Below the pieces are notes generated by a model that saw only the letters and a list, made by a program, of their open reading frames with translations, made no database searches and had not been told where the DNA came from. A stretch of DNA of 64,000 nucleotides from Rusavskia elegans (taxonomy: Eukaryota > Ascomycota > Lecanoromycetes > Teloschistales > Teloschistaceae): assembly GCA_011316305.1 (NCBI GenBank), contig SAUG01000118.1:1-64000 (forward strand). Direction: 5' to 3'. The translations under genes and the position numbers were made by a program. Below, piece after piece: positions 1-10,969 of this stretch (position 1 is its first letter; each line of letters starts with the position of its first letter).

Positions 1-1152
1 GGGGGCATCTGACGGAGTCACCCGGTCCGTCTGGCTGGACATGCTATCAAGCGTGCCTTCAATGGCACCTATTCTGACGTTTCTGACTTTTGGTGTCGGA
101 TGCTGTTTGATTTGTGAAGGGTTCCACCAAACGTTACCTGCATGGTGACATGGGACGGAAAGCACATGCGATGAGAAGCTGTCTTCTAGCGTCGGCTCTT
201 AGTGCACATGGCGAAATGTGAAACGCAGCCAAGGTCCAATGAGCAGCCGGAGATTCCAATACCAAGCTTTTGTCGACCAGGGGTATACGCAAGCATTTCG
301 ACCAAGCGCCGTGCCCCTGAATCGAAATCAACGTCCATCCATTGCGCTCAAGGATTCCACTTTCCAGCCATCCTCGGGGTTTTGTGTGCCTCGATAATGT
401 GGTAAGCTGACTGCATCCGCTCAGTCAACGAGGCTGTCCTTCTCCTTCCGAGGGAGTGACTGCTTGCTGACAGTCAGTGATCATTCTTCTCAAGAATAAT
501 CACTACACTGCGGTCTGCAGGCCCTTCCAGAATCCCAGAATCCAGGCCAGCAGTTGCTAGTCAAGTGATACGAGATTTAAGCCCGCGGCTGCAGGTACCG
601 GATCGTTGGGGAATTGGGGATCGTGTTTTTCTCCGGCTGCATTTGGACTTAGTCAGGGGTACCTGCATCCACCTCCAACCTAAACTCCTCTACCATTCCA
701 CTTTCAGCTGGAGCCCTAGACCACAGCCCAGTCATCTTCGCTGCTATCCTTCACGCCGTCGAGCCGTCTGGGATCACCTTGGATCACTCCCGCCAGAAAT
801 TACGTGGCGGGCGTGTCGACCAGCTCCACACCTCCACGACCACGCTCCCAGATGGCGCTCAGCTGGCTCCATCCATATAATATTAGTCGCCTCATCATCC
901 CTTCTCCTGCTTTCTTTTCCTTCTCTCCTGTACACTCGTCGTCCAACTGTCCTACCAGTCGTTCTTTCACCGAGCAGTCGCTCGTTGCATTCATTCCCCG
1001 GTCTCGACAGACCCATTTCACTCTTTCCAAGCTTCTTTGACAAGCCCTGGTAGGCTTTGGTTCCAGTCTCGTATCCATCTCACTTCTTCCAGCAACGCAA
1101 TATCACATCCTTCCAGCATATACACATCAACATCCGCATCCATCACGAAAAC
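1..1152. other. Upstream region of the GH128 gene, no gene seen
   Basis: I see no convincing gene; the open frames here lack introns, domains and good starts. A TATA-like run lies at 876-885 and is followed by a strongly pyrimidine-rich stretch (about 895-1030), typical of filamentous-fungal promoters and leaders. This suggests that the GH128 transcript starts in the last 250 bases. An imperfect palindrome lies at 478-502. Confidence 0.4.
478..502. repeat. Imperfect palindrome, heat-shock-element-like
   Basis: Two 11-base arms (TGATCATTCTT and AAGAATAATCA) match at 10 of 11 positions around a CTC centre. The core TTCTTCTCAAGAA resembles inverted nGAAn units of a heat-shock or stress element. 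It lies about 650 bases upstream of the GH128 start codon. A regulatory role is only inferred. Confidence 0.35.
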
Positions 1153-2790
1153 ATGACTCGCTACAACATCGCCCTGCTTTCGCTGCTTGCCAGCACTGCC
1201 TACGCCGTTCCCCACTACGGCCAGCATGGTCATAAACACCCCGTCCACCACAGGTCCGGGCCCCAACCAAGCGGAATCCTCCCCTCTGGATCTGGAGGGA
1301 TTCCGACCGCCGGTCCGACCGCTCCTTATGGCACTGCCAATTCGACAGCCGTTGGATCCACCGGCACGGCCCCTGTGACCTCAAACTCTATCATCACTTC
1401 GGTTGTTACCGTAGTGCCTCAGCCAGAACCTACAACGATTCAAGAGTCATCTGTTAAGTCAAGCGGAGATAACTCACCTGTTGGCGGTACCTCTGCTGCC
1501 GGTGGAGAATGCGGACCAGCGACTGTGACAGTTACCCAGGCCGACACAATCACCGTAACCGTGCCAGCCAGCTCTATCGAGTCTCCGATCGAATCGACAT
1601 CGGCTCCTTACGGTAATGCTACGGCCAGTTCATCTGTCGAGATTGGAACCGCCCCAACCTACACAAGCTCGGTCATCTTAGAGAGCTCCATTCCTGTCAT
1701 TGTCAATCCGACCACAAGTTCCTCCCCGGACGCTGATAAATCCCCATCTATTACTCACCCCAGCCCTTTGGAGAGTAGCACCAGCGCGGTCTCTCCCGAG
1801 ACTGCCACCACCTCTTCAGTCGATGCAGGAGAGTTCTACCAAACCCCAACAACGCCCGAGGAACCCACCGTCGAGAAATCTACCGAAGAGGAACCTACCA
1901 AAGAGGAATCTACTAAAGAGGAACCTGCCAAAGAGGAACCTGCCAAAGAGGAACCTGCCAAAGAGGAACCTGCCAAAGAGGAACCTGCCAAAGAGGAACC
2001 TGCCAAAGAGGCACCTGCCAAAGAGGCACCTGCCAAAGAGGAACCTACCTCGAACCCCAAGACTCCCTCTACCGATAACGTCGTACCCCGCGGCCTCGTC
2101 TACAACGAGGCATCACTGACCTCCGCCTTTTCCAATGCTAACGTAGGCTGGATGTACAACTGGGACAGCGCACCCGGTGGCTCAATCGACAGCTCCAAAG
2201 AGTTCGTCCCCATGCTTTGGAACACCTCGCAAACCTTCCACGTCCCTCACTGGAACGAGCGCGCCGAAGCCGCCATCGCCGCCGGCACCAAACATCTCCT
2301 CGCCTTCAACGAACCCGATCTACCGGCCCAAGCCAACATGGACGTCGGCCAATCCGTCGCCGGATGGATGGACTACATGGAACCCTTCCACACCAAACAC
2401 AATGGCGACGTCAAGCTCGGCTCCCCCTCTGTCTGCAACGGCCCCGAAGAAAACATGGGTCTCTCCTACCTCAAATCCTTCCTCGACAGCTGCGGCGGAT
2501 GCCATGTCGATTTCATCGCTATCCATTGGTATGGCCTCGCGACCGATGACGGCGTCCAGCACTTGAAAGACCATATCGGGAAGGCCCAGGAAGTCGCTGG
2601 TGGGCGCGATATTTGGTTGACGGAGTTCAAACCGGATGGAAGCGATGAGCAGCAGGCGGCGTTCTTGGGCAAGATTTTGCCGTGGTTGGATGATAAGAGC
2701 AATGGTGTGGATCGGTATGCGTACTTTAAGGTGGATACTATGGTTAATGGTGCTTCGCTTACTCAGGCTGGGTCGGCGTATGCCGCTTGA
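1153..2790 (+). CDS. Secreted GH128 (Asl1-like) beta-1,3-glucanase-type protein
   Basis: Single exon, 545 aa. I start at the ATG at 1153 because it opens a signal peptide (MTRYNIALLSLLASTAYA); the open frame extends 96 bases upstream, but that part has no signal character. After the signal come a long Ser/Thr/Pro-rich linker (about residues 25-255), a KEEPA repeat tract (about 257-296) and a GH128 domain from about residue 310 to the end. The expected catalytic pair is visible: E387 in FNEPDL (acid/base) and E491 in WLTEF (nucleophile). Family members cleave beta-1,3-glucan, and a role at the cell wall is inferred. The linker is probably heavily O-glycosylated up to the charged tract. No GPI signal is seen, so the protein is probably secreted or wall-associated. 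Confidence 0.9.
   Translation: MTRYNIALLSLLASTAYAVPHYGQHGHKHPVHHRSGPQPSGILPSGSGGIPTAGPTAPYGTANSTAVGSTGTAPVTSNSIITSVVTVVPQPEPTTIQESSVKSSGDNSPVGGTSAAGGECGPATVTVTQADTITVTVPASSIESPIESTSAPYGNATASSSVEIGTAPTYTSSVILESSIPVIVNPTTSSSPDADKSPSITHPSPLESSTSAVSPETATTSSVDAGEFYQTPTTPEEPTVEKSTEEEPTKEESTKEEPAKEEPAKEEPAKEEPAKEEPAKEEPAKEAPAKEAPAKEEPTSNPKTPSTDNVVPRGLVYNEASLTSAFSNANVGWMYNWDSAPGGSIDSSKEFVPMLWNTSQTFHVPHWNERAEAAIAAGTKHLLAFNEPDLPAQANMDVGQSVAGWMDYMEPFHTKHNGDVKLGSPSVCNGPEENMGLSYLKSFLDSCGGCHVDFIAIHWYGLATDDGVQHLKDHIGKAQEVAGGRDIWLTEFKPDGSDEQQAAFLGKILPWLDDKSNGVDRYAYFKVDTMVNGASLTQAGSAYAA
1921..2040 (+). repeat. 15-bp coding minisatellite (KEEPA units)
   Basis: Eight tandem 15-bp units lie inside the GH128 gene. 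Six are identical (GAACCTGCCAAAGAG) and two carry GCACCT in place of GAACCT. Degenerate units precede them from about 1861. The unit length is a multiple of three, so copy-number change keeps the reading frame and only alters the length of the linker between the Ser/Thr stalk and the catalytic domain. Confidence 0.9.
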
Positions 2791-3109
2791 GCGTGTGGGG
2801 GGAATGAGTTGAAAGGCGATGCCGTGCTGGGGCCACGGCGATGGTGAGGTTTGAGTGGGGGAAGGTGGTTTGGATTCTTTGTGTCCATAGATTCTTGTTA
2901 CATGGAAGTTTTGGAATGAATGTTGAGTATATACACATGATCAAGCCATCAACGTTTACGAATTCCGTCATCTTGAATTCATTTCTTATCGTGTGAGTTT
3001 GCTATCGTCTTATGGACAACTTGCTTATTCTTGTCAAGATATTGAGGGGGGGAGTGGGTGAGATTCTGGTGATAGCAATTTTCGATCATCAAGTAATTAT
3101 ACGATCCCT
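2791..3109. other. Convergent 3' region, no gene seen
   Basis: Lies between the stops of the GH128 gene and the RED-like gene. It is AT-richer than its flanks and must hold both polyadenylation sites. Nothing else is recognisable. Confidence 0.5.
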
Positions 3110-4822
3110 CTATCTTCTCCCCTCCCCCTTCCTCCTCTCCATAACGTTCATCACATCCTTAACACTATCCTTATCCCCCTTCCTCCCCTTCTTCGGCCCC
3201 CTCTTCCTCTTCTCCTTCCCTTCTCCTCTGTCCCCTTTCTCCCCTCCCTTTTCTCCACCCCACACGCTCCATTTGACCTTCTTCCCTTCCCCTGCATCAT
3301 CCGCCTCATCCTCAAACCGACTGCTTCCGAACCCCATATCCATGTCCTCGGCATCGCGATCATGAGCCTCGAGCATCTTTTTGCGGCGCGCGAGTTTGGC
3401 TTGTTCTTCCGAGAGGGTTTTGTCGCCTTCGAAGAATGGATCGAGCGTCGATGCTTTTTTGAGGGCGGCAAGAATGGTGGGATCTTGGAGGGCTGGAGGG
3501 GTGGGATCTGAGGAGAGGTTGGTGGTAGAAGGTGAAGGGTCGTTGAAGTAGTTCCTTGGACCTGCTGCTGGTTGTTTTGGTAGTGGTGTTGTTATAATGG
3601 TGGCTGTCGGGGGACGTTCGGTGGAGGTCTTGTTTGCTTTGCCAGAAGGCTTGTCTTCAGCGTCGGATTCATCTGATATCTCGTCCTTGTCGAGCTCGCC
3701 GGCTAGGGGGTCGTAATCTCCTTCAACATCGGCAAATATGTCGCCGTCGTCTGGTTCTTCGGGTACTGCAGGTGTCGACGGGACTGTGATATCTAGACCC
3801 AATGGCTTAACGTCCTTGTCGGGCATCAATAGTCCATTGGCATCCTTGACAGTTTCGATTTGGGTTCTTTTGACTTTCCTTTTGACGTTGCCATCCGCAT
3901 CAATGGTAATCAATACTTCCCTACCCTTCTCGTCTCTCTCGATACGGGAAGTTGCTTTTTGGTCTCCAACTTTACGGAATTTGGGGCCCAGGGTCGGTTG
4001 CCGCGCCTGCTGGGCTTCATCTGCTGCTGCTTGCCGTGATGCCTTCAGCTCTTTGAGAATCTCATCCCTCGTCCTCTTTTTGCCTGCGACCGGAGGTGGA
4101 GGAGCCATTTCTCCTTTCTTCGTCGTCTCTTCTTTTTTCTTAGCTTGATATTGCTGTTCTCCAAGCTTCTCCAGTTCCTCGTCGACATCCTCTGCGCTAG
4201 CTGCAGATGGAACCTCCACTGCGGGGACTGCTGCCGCGTGTGAGGACTTTGCAGCGTCGGAAAGCACGTCTTCGCCTTTGCGGACCCTCTCCAGAAGCTT
4301 CCAGTCCAGCCCTTTGACCAGGTGTACATCTTTCACATCTCCCCCAACAATCTCGTCTCTCAGAGCCTCGAAAGTAGCTCTCTCCATTTGTCCCAACTTC
4401 ACCAGGTCCTCCAGCGCTTTCACTCGTGACGCCTTTTCATCTTCCTCGGCAGATGTCCGCAACTGCGTCCTATCTTGGTATCCTGAACCGAGTTTGGTCC
4501 CCTTCGGTGCTGCAGAAGAGCGGAACTTCTTGATAGAATTCGGATTGAGGGAGGCATTCCGTTCTGCTAGTTGGCGTGCGAAGTCAATACCGGTGTTACT
4601 GGCGACAGAGCGTCTAATGAGAGGTTAGCAGATGCAACAGCATGGAAGAAGGTGGAAAAGACATCAGTACGGTGTCATGGGTATATTCGCGCGCATACGA
4701 GAGCCCAACGCGGTCGGTGTAGCCGCGGGCCCAGAACGACTTTGTCCACCAGCAGCTCTGCCATTTGTAGATGCGGTGCCATTTGTATCATTGATCAGCC
4801 GCCGGAACTGGGAATTGTTCAT
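3110..4822 (-). CDS. RED/IK-like spliceosomal protein
   Basis: Two exons, complement(3110..4613, 4671..4822), 551 aa. The 57-nt intron has GTACTG and TTAG ends, and the frame across it reads NIPMTP-RSVASNTGIDFA. The start is the ATG opening MNNSQFRRL. RED family features are an N-terminal SxFRRL-type segment, a conserved GGDxxxxHLVKGLDWxLL block at about residues 141-160 (human IK/RED has the same HLVKGLD block), and long Lys/Glu-rich low-complexity stretches. Known RED works with SMU1 in the spliceosomal B complex, in the nucleus. The C-terminal third is acidic then very basic and resembles RED only loosely, so the assignment rests on the N-terminal half. It shares a 587-bp promoter region with the divergent P450 gene. 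Confidence 0.78.
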
Positions 4823-5409
4823 ATTGAGTGCACCAGGTGTGGAGGTAGAGGACGGAGATGTCTAGGGGTACTTTAGGACCGGTATACAGAGAAGGAGCCT
4901 GGTAACAGTCTTTAAATTTCAAGAAGCGAAGGCTATGATCGAGGGGGGTTTCCGTTCATAATTTAACGCCATTCGACCTTTCGGACAGGCTGAAAGTCTT
5001 GGCATTGAAATCAGTACCTTATCTTATCTTGATTTCAATCTTGTTAGTAAACTTCGCGCAGTACAACTACCTTACTCCCTTGATACGTCAAACGAAGTGT
5101 GCGCTATAGATCTCGCAATATACGTAACGATCTATACTCTTTCCCTTTATTTTTCATGATGCTGTACAGAAGCACGATCAATCTATCGTCGCTATGGAAT
5201 GAAATGTCGAATCATGTGGTAGCCACGCATACAGATTGATGCATTGTGACTTCATGCGAGTCTTCCCCCGCTCTCATTCTTGGTCTTCATTCGGACGTCC
5301 CCAAACTCAGTGTATCCCCTGTTACTGATCAAGATTCTCGCAATTCTCCTTTCTTTTCCTCGAGAGTCTTTCATTGGGAGCCTTCTGGTATCTGTCCAGG
5401 TGATCCACA
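4823..5409. promoter_or_regulatory. Divergent promoter region, RED-like / P450
   Basis: No gene is seen. It separates the divergent starts of the RED-like gene and the P450. Two overlapping GATA-factor sites in inverse orientation (TTATCTTATCT, 5019-5029) lie exactly between the arms of a perfect inverted repeat (5004-5039). The P450 side is pyrimidine-rich from about 5330. Confidence 0.45.
5004..5039. repeat. Perfect 10-bp inverted repeat enclosing two GATA sites
   Basis: ATTGAAATCA at 5004-5013 is the exact reverse complement of TGATTTCAAT at 5030-5039. The 16-nt spacer is almost entirely two overlapping HGATAR-type sites. It lies about 370 bp from the P450 start and 180 bp from the RED-like start. 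It may be a composite operator or a cruciform-forming sequence. Confidence 0.6.
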
Positions 5410-7114
5410 ATGCTAGCCATTTACCTTGCTACACTACCATTTCTCTACTTCTGTCTCGATTATCTTCTTGGAGTCAAGAAAGATGAGCAAGAACCACCGT
5501 TTGTGACATCCAAGATACCTTGGGTTGGACACATACTCCCAATCCTCAAACGGAAACACGTAAACTACAATCTCTCCCTAAGGTAAGACCCCGATCATAC
5601 TTGCATTCGAACGTTCAACGACGGGACCCACACTGAACATCATGATACTGTAGCCACAAGAACCCACACTCGATTTTCTCCCTCGCAGCCCCTCGCAGCA
5701 GAATATATGTCGTCACCAAGCTCGATATCGTCGGCGACATCCTCAAAAAATCCAAAACAATTGCCGTCGGCCCTTTCTTCGTCTCGTTCGTGCAGCGAGT
5801 ATTCGGCTTCAATGACAGGGCGGCCGCCATTCTGAGCCAAGGAAGGGAAGGCGGGAAACCAGACCTCTTCGAAGAATTGACCAAGATGTTACATGCTGGC
5901 CTCGCTAACGGAAAGCAGCTGGATGAAGCTCACGCCGAGTTTACCAAATATATGCACTCGGCGCTCGACCATCTCGTGTCGATGAAGGGATGCACAAAAG
6001 TGTCGCTGATGAATTGGCTTCGCTACGAGATCACCATTGCCACCTCCAAGGCAATTTGGGGCCCTGAGAACCCAATTAACAATATCGAGATAGTGGATGC
6101 CTTCTTGTAAGCAAGATCGTCCCCCCTTCTTCCAGGTACGGGCCCCACCACTAATCTGTTTCCCTATCGCATCACAGCGCGCTAAAATCCGACATCCCCG
6201 CTCTTCTTATCAATATCTTCCCGGCCCTCACAGCCCGCTCCGCCCACCGTGCTCGTCTCCGCCTCGCGCACGTCTTCGCTCGCTACTACGCCACTGACGG
6301 CCAGACCAAAGCGATACAGATCGTTCGCGACCGCTACGACGTCTGCATTTCCCACAACCTTACCGTAGAAGATATTGGGTTCATTGAGATCAGCACGCTC
6401 TATGCCGCGATCGTCAATTTGATCACCGCTGCATTCTGGACTGTTGTGCACACCTTTGAGGACGATGTGTTACTTGCTGCTGTCAGGAAGGAGCTCGCCG
6501 CTGATGAAGAGGGTGGAGGTGGCGCCGAGGAAAGGGAGGGCCACCACGAGGGCCAACCCGGACCGCTGCTGCAGTCTATCATGAAGGAGGTCATCAGGGT
6601 ATATGCCTCGGGAAGCATGACGCGCTATGTTAAGGCTGATACTGCCATCTCCAACCCCGCCGCCGCCTCCTCTTCGGATAACACCGGCGATTATGTCCTC
6701 AAAAAAGGCGGTCTGGTCGAGATGCCAGCCGAGGTCTTCCATACCGACATCGATATATGGGGACCTAATGCTGAAGAGTTTGATCCGTATCGCTTCTACC
6801 GTCACTCTCACGGATTGAGAAGGGAGAATGGTGTTGAAAGTAAGGTCAGTCCCACCGCGTTCAGGGGATGGGGTGCCGGCGCGACCATTTGTCCGGGACG
6901 CTTCCTGGCGCTGAGGAGTATTGGAAGTCTGGTTGTGATGCTGGTGAGGGAGTTTCAGGTTGAAAAGGTGATGGAGGGGATGAAGGTGGGAAGTGTGGGG
7001 AACCACGGGGAGCGGAGTTGGGGTGTGCAAAAGGGAAAAGCGTATGATGTCGTGGATGCTATGAGGGGGCCTGAGGGCGATGTTGATGTTGAAATTTCGA
7101 GGAGAGACAAGTGA
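5410..7114 (+). CDS. Cytochrome P450 monooxygenase (CYP7/CYP8-like fungal type)
   Basis: Three exons, 5410..5582, 5654..6106, 6178..7114, 520 aa; both introns are 71 nt and all phases agree. The N-terminus has a short membrane anchor (MLAIYLATLPFLYFCLDYLL) followed by a Pro-rich hinge (EPPFVTSKIPWVGH). The K-helix ExxR is KEVIR (E about 346), and the heme loop is WGAGATICPGR with the ligand Cys at 447. The loop departs from the textbook FxxGxRxC: Trp replaces Phe and Thr the basic residue, as in some CYP7/8-related fungal families. The substrate is unknown; sterol- or fatty-acid-type oxidation is only a family-level guess. It probably sits in the ER membrane. An upstream inverted repeat with GATA sites may regulate it. 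Confidence 0.85.
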
Positions 7115-7539
7115 GTATTCGGGGGAAGTAGGCCTTTAAGAAATGCCTATTGTCCCGCTGGGCGTTTGGATGGGTGATTTGTACCTTAATATCGGCTTTT
7201 ATCTACGGCACGAGGCATTAAGACCAAAGTTGCCGCCCTAGCTTCAATTCTCGGATGTCGGGACTTTCGAAATGTATATGAAATGCCAGCTATACGGTCA
7301 AATGTATTACTGAGTGGATGAGGGACGACCAATAAAATCCAAGAGGGAAATGGAAGGATAGCCCGCCCTAGCGTGTATACGGCACTCAATGATCGCTGAG
7401 TAAGCTGCCAGGTCGTGTCGCTCGACCCCTACCTTCCACCGCACTTCAGACTTCTTATGTGCATTGGGAAGCACCTTTGCTGAATCTGCTGTGTGGAACA
7501 TCAAGTAAACTGCTAGAGCCATCAAGACTTCTCGTCAGA
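7115..7539. other. Intergenic region, no gene seen
   Basis: Lies between the P450 stop and the Ssr4 start. It must hold the P450 terminator and the Ssr4 promoter. I recognise no motif or repeat. Confidence 0.4.
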
Positions 7540-9707
7540 ATGAATGACCCGAGTGACGGCGTTCCTCCAGCCCTGGTATTATCCACCTGCTCAGCAACAA
7601 CCAGCTGGCGCGCATTGCTAATAGAACCAGTTGAAACATGTGCATCTCGTTTCCACACATCACTTCCCTACCAGCGCTCAGATCCCGCTCCCTACAATCG
7701 TTGACCGCCTTTTGCTTGCGCCGACCATCGCTCACGACCACAAGCCAATGGTATGGATGTACATCGATGCTCCACAGAACGGTGTGATGCTGCTGGTTTG
7801 GCAACCGCTGTCTAAGCTGGGCATAGAATTTGCGAGCGATGGCTACGTGTGGGCCGATGCCGAGCAAGCTTTCAGTTCCGAGGCGAGAGGGCATGTAAGT
7901 CGTCCTTTGCATCGCCTTCGTCATTCGCACGGCTCAATCGTCTCGTCAGACTGTGGAGATGTATCTTCATCGATGCGGCTACCACTATGGTGAACAAGTT
8001 GCTACCCATCAACGACGACGATACCGACTGGTGCCCAGCCAGAATTCCAACCCTCACCCCAACCAACCTCAACCTGATCCCGCATTGTGGATAGTGCATT
8101 ACTCACAGGCGGAAGCCGCTCACCATCTGCCAGTCACTCAGATACCTATGAGCCCGTACGTGCAATCAACTCTGACTCAGCGAAAATATCTCCAACAGCA
8201 TGGCCAGCTCGTGCGGAAAGAATTCATGCTTCATGATCGAAATAACTGGCCGACCATCAACCTTCCGGGCAACGCCGCTGGAGCGCAACCCACAGCATAC
8301 CCCAACAACGTCATTTCCCATATGAGTCGACAACAACCCGGTTACGTGCAGCCCACCGCAGCTGTTGCTCATCAAGCTGGTCTTGGTCCTCCACCGGCCA
8401 AGCGCGCGCGCCCCACCATCTCCAACGCTGCCGAGGCAGAGGCGGCCGCCAAACAGGCTGCATCGGATCGCGAGCCCACAATGTATGATGAAGAAGACGT
8501 TTCGAGAGGTGACCTTTTAGATTTCCTAACGCCAAGAGAAATCAGTACTGTACGGTACAAGCAGCATCATGAATGGCTGGGCGAGGTCTTTAGATCACCA
8601 TATGACACTCAACAGATTGTACCTGTAGAACTCGGTCTGGGACGTAAGGGAGAGCTTGAAGCTCTGACGAAGGACTTCTTCAATGCACATACTGAACCTT
8701 CAGCCCGTACCGCAAAGGGCGCTGCTCCTGCACGTGTCGGTCGAATGGAGCCTGGGAAAGCCGATGAGTTTACTAAACTAGCCAACGCTCGACTCTCTGA
8801 CATCAATGCGGAAATCGAGAAGATGAAAAAGCAGCACGCCAGGCGCTTGTCCAAGCTCGCAAGAGGGGCCGAACTACAAGAAGCTGAAAAGGCTCTTCGA
8901 ACAGCAAACGTTGGCGCAGAGGACCTTGATCCCGACAATGTTTCCGACCAGACGATGGCCGAGGGGCGCCAGAGTCAACTTTCGACGATCCAAGCCAGGA
9001 TGGAAGCTACCGTTGGCAAAAAGGTGCAGAAGGTCAACGAGGTCGAGTGTATAGAGGAAGGTCGATTTGTGGAGAAGATCAATGAAAGCGACCACAGTAG
9101 CCAGGTTTACGACTTTACTGATCAAGGGGGCGACCTGAGCGGACAGATTCCGAGCTTCCAAACACCTCAAGATGCTCTGAGCCCTGTGGAAGCAACGCCG
9201 GGTCCAACGCCTCATCCAAGTGCTACCTCTCATGCGGGTCCCCAGGATAGCGAAGGTGGAAGGATGATAGAAAGCGCCGATGTTGCTATGAGTGGGATGC
9301 AGAATCCAGGTCAACGGAAAGACGTCGCGGCCGAGGACTGGGTGATGGTGAATAAAGGGGGCGATGAGGATGGTCAGGATGCTCCGAACGAGGAGCTGCC
9401 CGATCTCGACGCGTTCACTAATGATCCAGCCATGGTTTCCAATATCGGAACACCGGCGGAAAACATGGGAACGGGGGGGGAAGACCTAGCTAATTTTTCA
9501 GTGGGGGCGGAAGGGGAGCTGGGGACGGATTTTAACGCCAACGACTTTGGCGACGGCGTCGACTTCGGCAATCTGGATACGGCAGGGGAAGCACTATCCG
9601 GGTACGGGGTAGAAGAGAGCATGGGTATGGATGATGGCGACCTGGGCTTGAACGATACTGCCTTCGGTGACGCTTTCCACGCGGAGGTAGGGCAAGACCA
9701 TGAATGA
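7540..9707 (+). CDS. ssr4: Ssr4-type SWI/SNF and RSC chromatin-remodelling subunit
   Basis: Three exons, 7540..7575, 7631..7894, 7950..9707, 685 aa. Both introns are 55 nt with GT..AG ends, and the first has a TGCTAAT branch. The junctions read VPPAL-LKHVHLVSTHHFPT and EARGH-TVEMYLHRCGYH. The N-terminal half is the conserved fungal Ssr4 domain (formerly DUF1750), known from the S. pombe SWI/SNF and RSC complexes; key stretches are VWADAEQAF, ATHQRRRYRLVPS and a WLGEVF block. A basic stretch (KKQHARRLSKLARG) follows, then a long acidic, Gly/Asp-rich disordered tail from about residue 430. It acts in the nucleus. The 36-bp first coding exon is easy for gene finders to miss. Confidence 0.88.
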
Positions 9708-9853
9708 TATCGTGTATTTAATGGCTATATAAATCAGATCGTGCTAATGTTTTTTCTGTTCAATTCGTCGCTGCCCCCTTTCTTCATGACCAAAAAGCCT
9801 GCTGTGTTAATATGCCAAAACGCTCGTGGGCAGAAAAAGCCCCACTTTGTTCC

Positions 9854-10863
9854 TCAGACGTTGTGGTGAAGGCAATCCCTCTCACACTGATTGTCGATCA
9901 GCTGATCGATCGTGTCTCCAACTTTCCCCTTCCTGTCTTTCCCCCACTGCTCATACCGCTTGATTTTGCTAAGCAATTTGGCACAACGGAACGCTTCGGT
10001 GTGGTACTTCTTGTAGCGGGCCTTAATAGCACGGCGAGTATTCTAGCAGAATTATGAGCAAGTTCTCAAGTATGATGAGCAGAAATACTTGCCGCCCCTT
10101 TTTTCCCCCGTCCTTCTGCGGTAACCAAATTCTTCCCTGTTGCCAATAACGCTGCGGCGCGCTGAGCAGAAATAAGTCAGCTTGCTCCGCATATAGATCA
10201 AGTATGACTTACACTGGAATCGGTTATAATGTCCGGAGCCTTAGCAGTATTCTTCTTAGCTGTCGAAGCAGGTTGGTGTGTTTGAAAGGCTCGAAGAGCG
10301 ATCTTCTTCGCCAAAGCACCCTTCAACTTTTTCATTTTATTCTGCCAAAGTGGGAGCTTTGCATCGTACTCGGCCTGAGAGCGAGAGACAGAGGGCTTGT
10401 CCATCCCGGGCCATACCACCTTCTTCATTCCTCCACGATGATGCCATTCTTTCTTTGTACGAGCTCCTCGAGTTTTCTGGGCGGAATTATTTGAGGCGGT
10501 CGCAGGCATGGGAGGAGGTAAGTTCACTGTAGCCGCAGTGCCAGGAGCAGAAATGCTTGAAGTAGACGTAGTGGTAAGGGCAGAATTGTTTGGTGCAGAC
10601 GTAGTGGTAGGAGCGGACATATTTGCCGCAGACGTGGTTATAGGAGCAGAATTGTTTGGTGCAGACGTAGTGGTAGGCGCATCTTGTTGAACAGAAAAAA
10701 GAGCACCAGGATTGAGGGTACTCGGCGCTGCCTGGGCCAAACGAGCAGCTTTCCGCTGGGCGCGTTGGGCTGCGAGGAACTCATTGATGTACTCGGGATC
10801 AGCATCGGATCCGCTATCATCGGGCCAGAACGATCCGCCAGACAGAGCAGCCATTCTGCTCAT
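9854..10863 (-). CDS. Unrecognised protein with Thr/Ser/Ala repeats and a basic C-terminus
   Basis: I do not recognise this gene. Proposed exons are complement(9854..10042, 10093..10161, 10213..10863), 302 aa. Intron 1 (51 nt) is GTAAGT..CTCAG; intron 2 (50 nt) uses a GC donor, GCAAGT..CTAG; all junctions are phase 0. The product starts MSRMAALSGG, has an acidic patch and an Ala/Gln/Arg helix, then an imperfect SAPTTTSAPNNS tract, then basic segments. The last exon encodes RRAIKARYKKYHTEAFRCAK, which could be a nucleic-acid-binding helix. No signal peptide or membrane segment is seen. It lies in an accessory-looking patch with another orphan gene and a broken tyrosinase. It could be lineage-specific or decaying. 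Confidence 0.5.
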
Positions 10864-10930
10864 TGACCTTTTCTGAAGTGCCAATAAGCTCGAGAAGTGA
10901 GCTAGTAGTGATGAATTGGCGCAGAAACGT

Positions 10931-10969
10931 TTCCGCTGATTTTCTTAAATTCCGAGAAAATCAGCGGAA
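10931..10969. repeat. Perfect 15-bp inverted repeat, 9-nt spacer
   Basis: TTCCGCTGATTTTCT (10931-10945) is exactly reverse-complemented at 10955-10969. The spacer TAAATTCCG is AT-rich. It lies about 70 bases upstream of the start codon of the first orphan gene, so it may fall in its promoter or 5' leader, where it would form a strong RNA hairpin. No terminal-repeat partner is seen nearby. Confidence 0.85.

Noticed and set aside
565..1053. 162-aa plus-strand frame upstream of the GH128 gene
   Set aside because: Low-complexity Pro/Ser/Arg composition in a pyrimidine-rich promoter region, with no domain or splice support.
1861..2040. Regular repeat array considered as CRISPR
   Set aside because: No spacers; units are contiguous and coding, and the genome is eukaryotic.
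1836..2060. Antisense open frame across the KEEPA repeat (Leu-Ala-Gly-Ser-Ser repeats)
   Set aside because: It exists only because a stop-free 15-bp repeat is open on several frames; there is no start context or domain.
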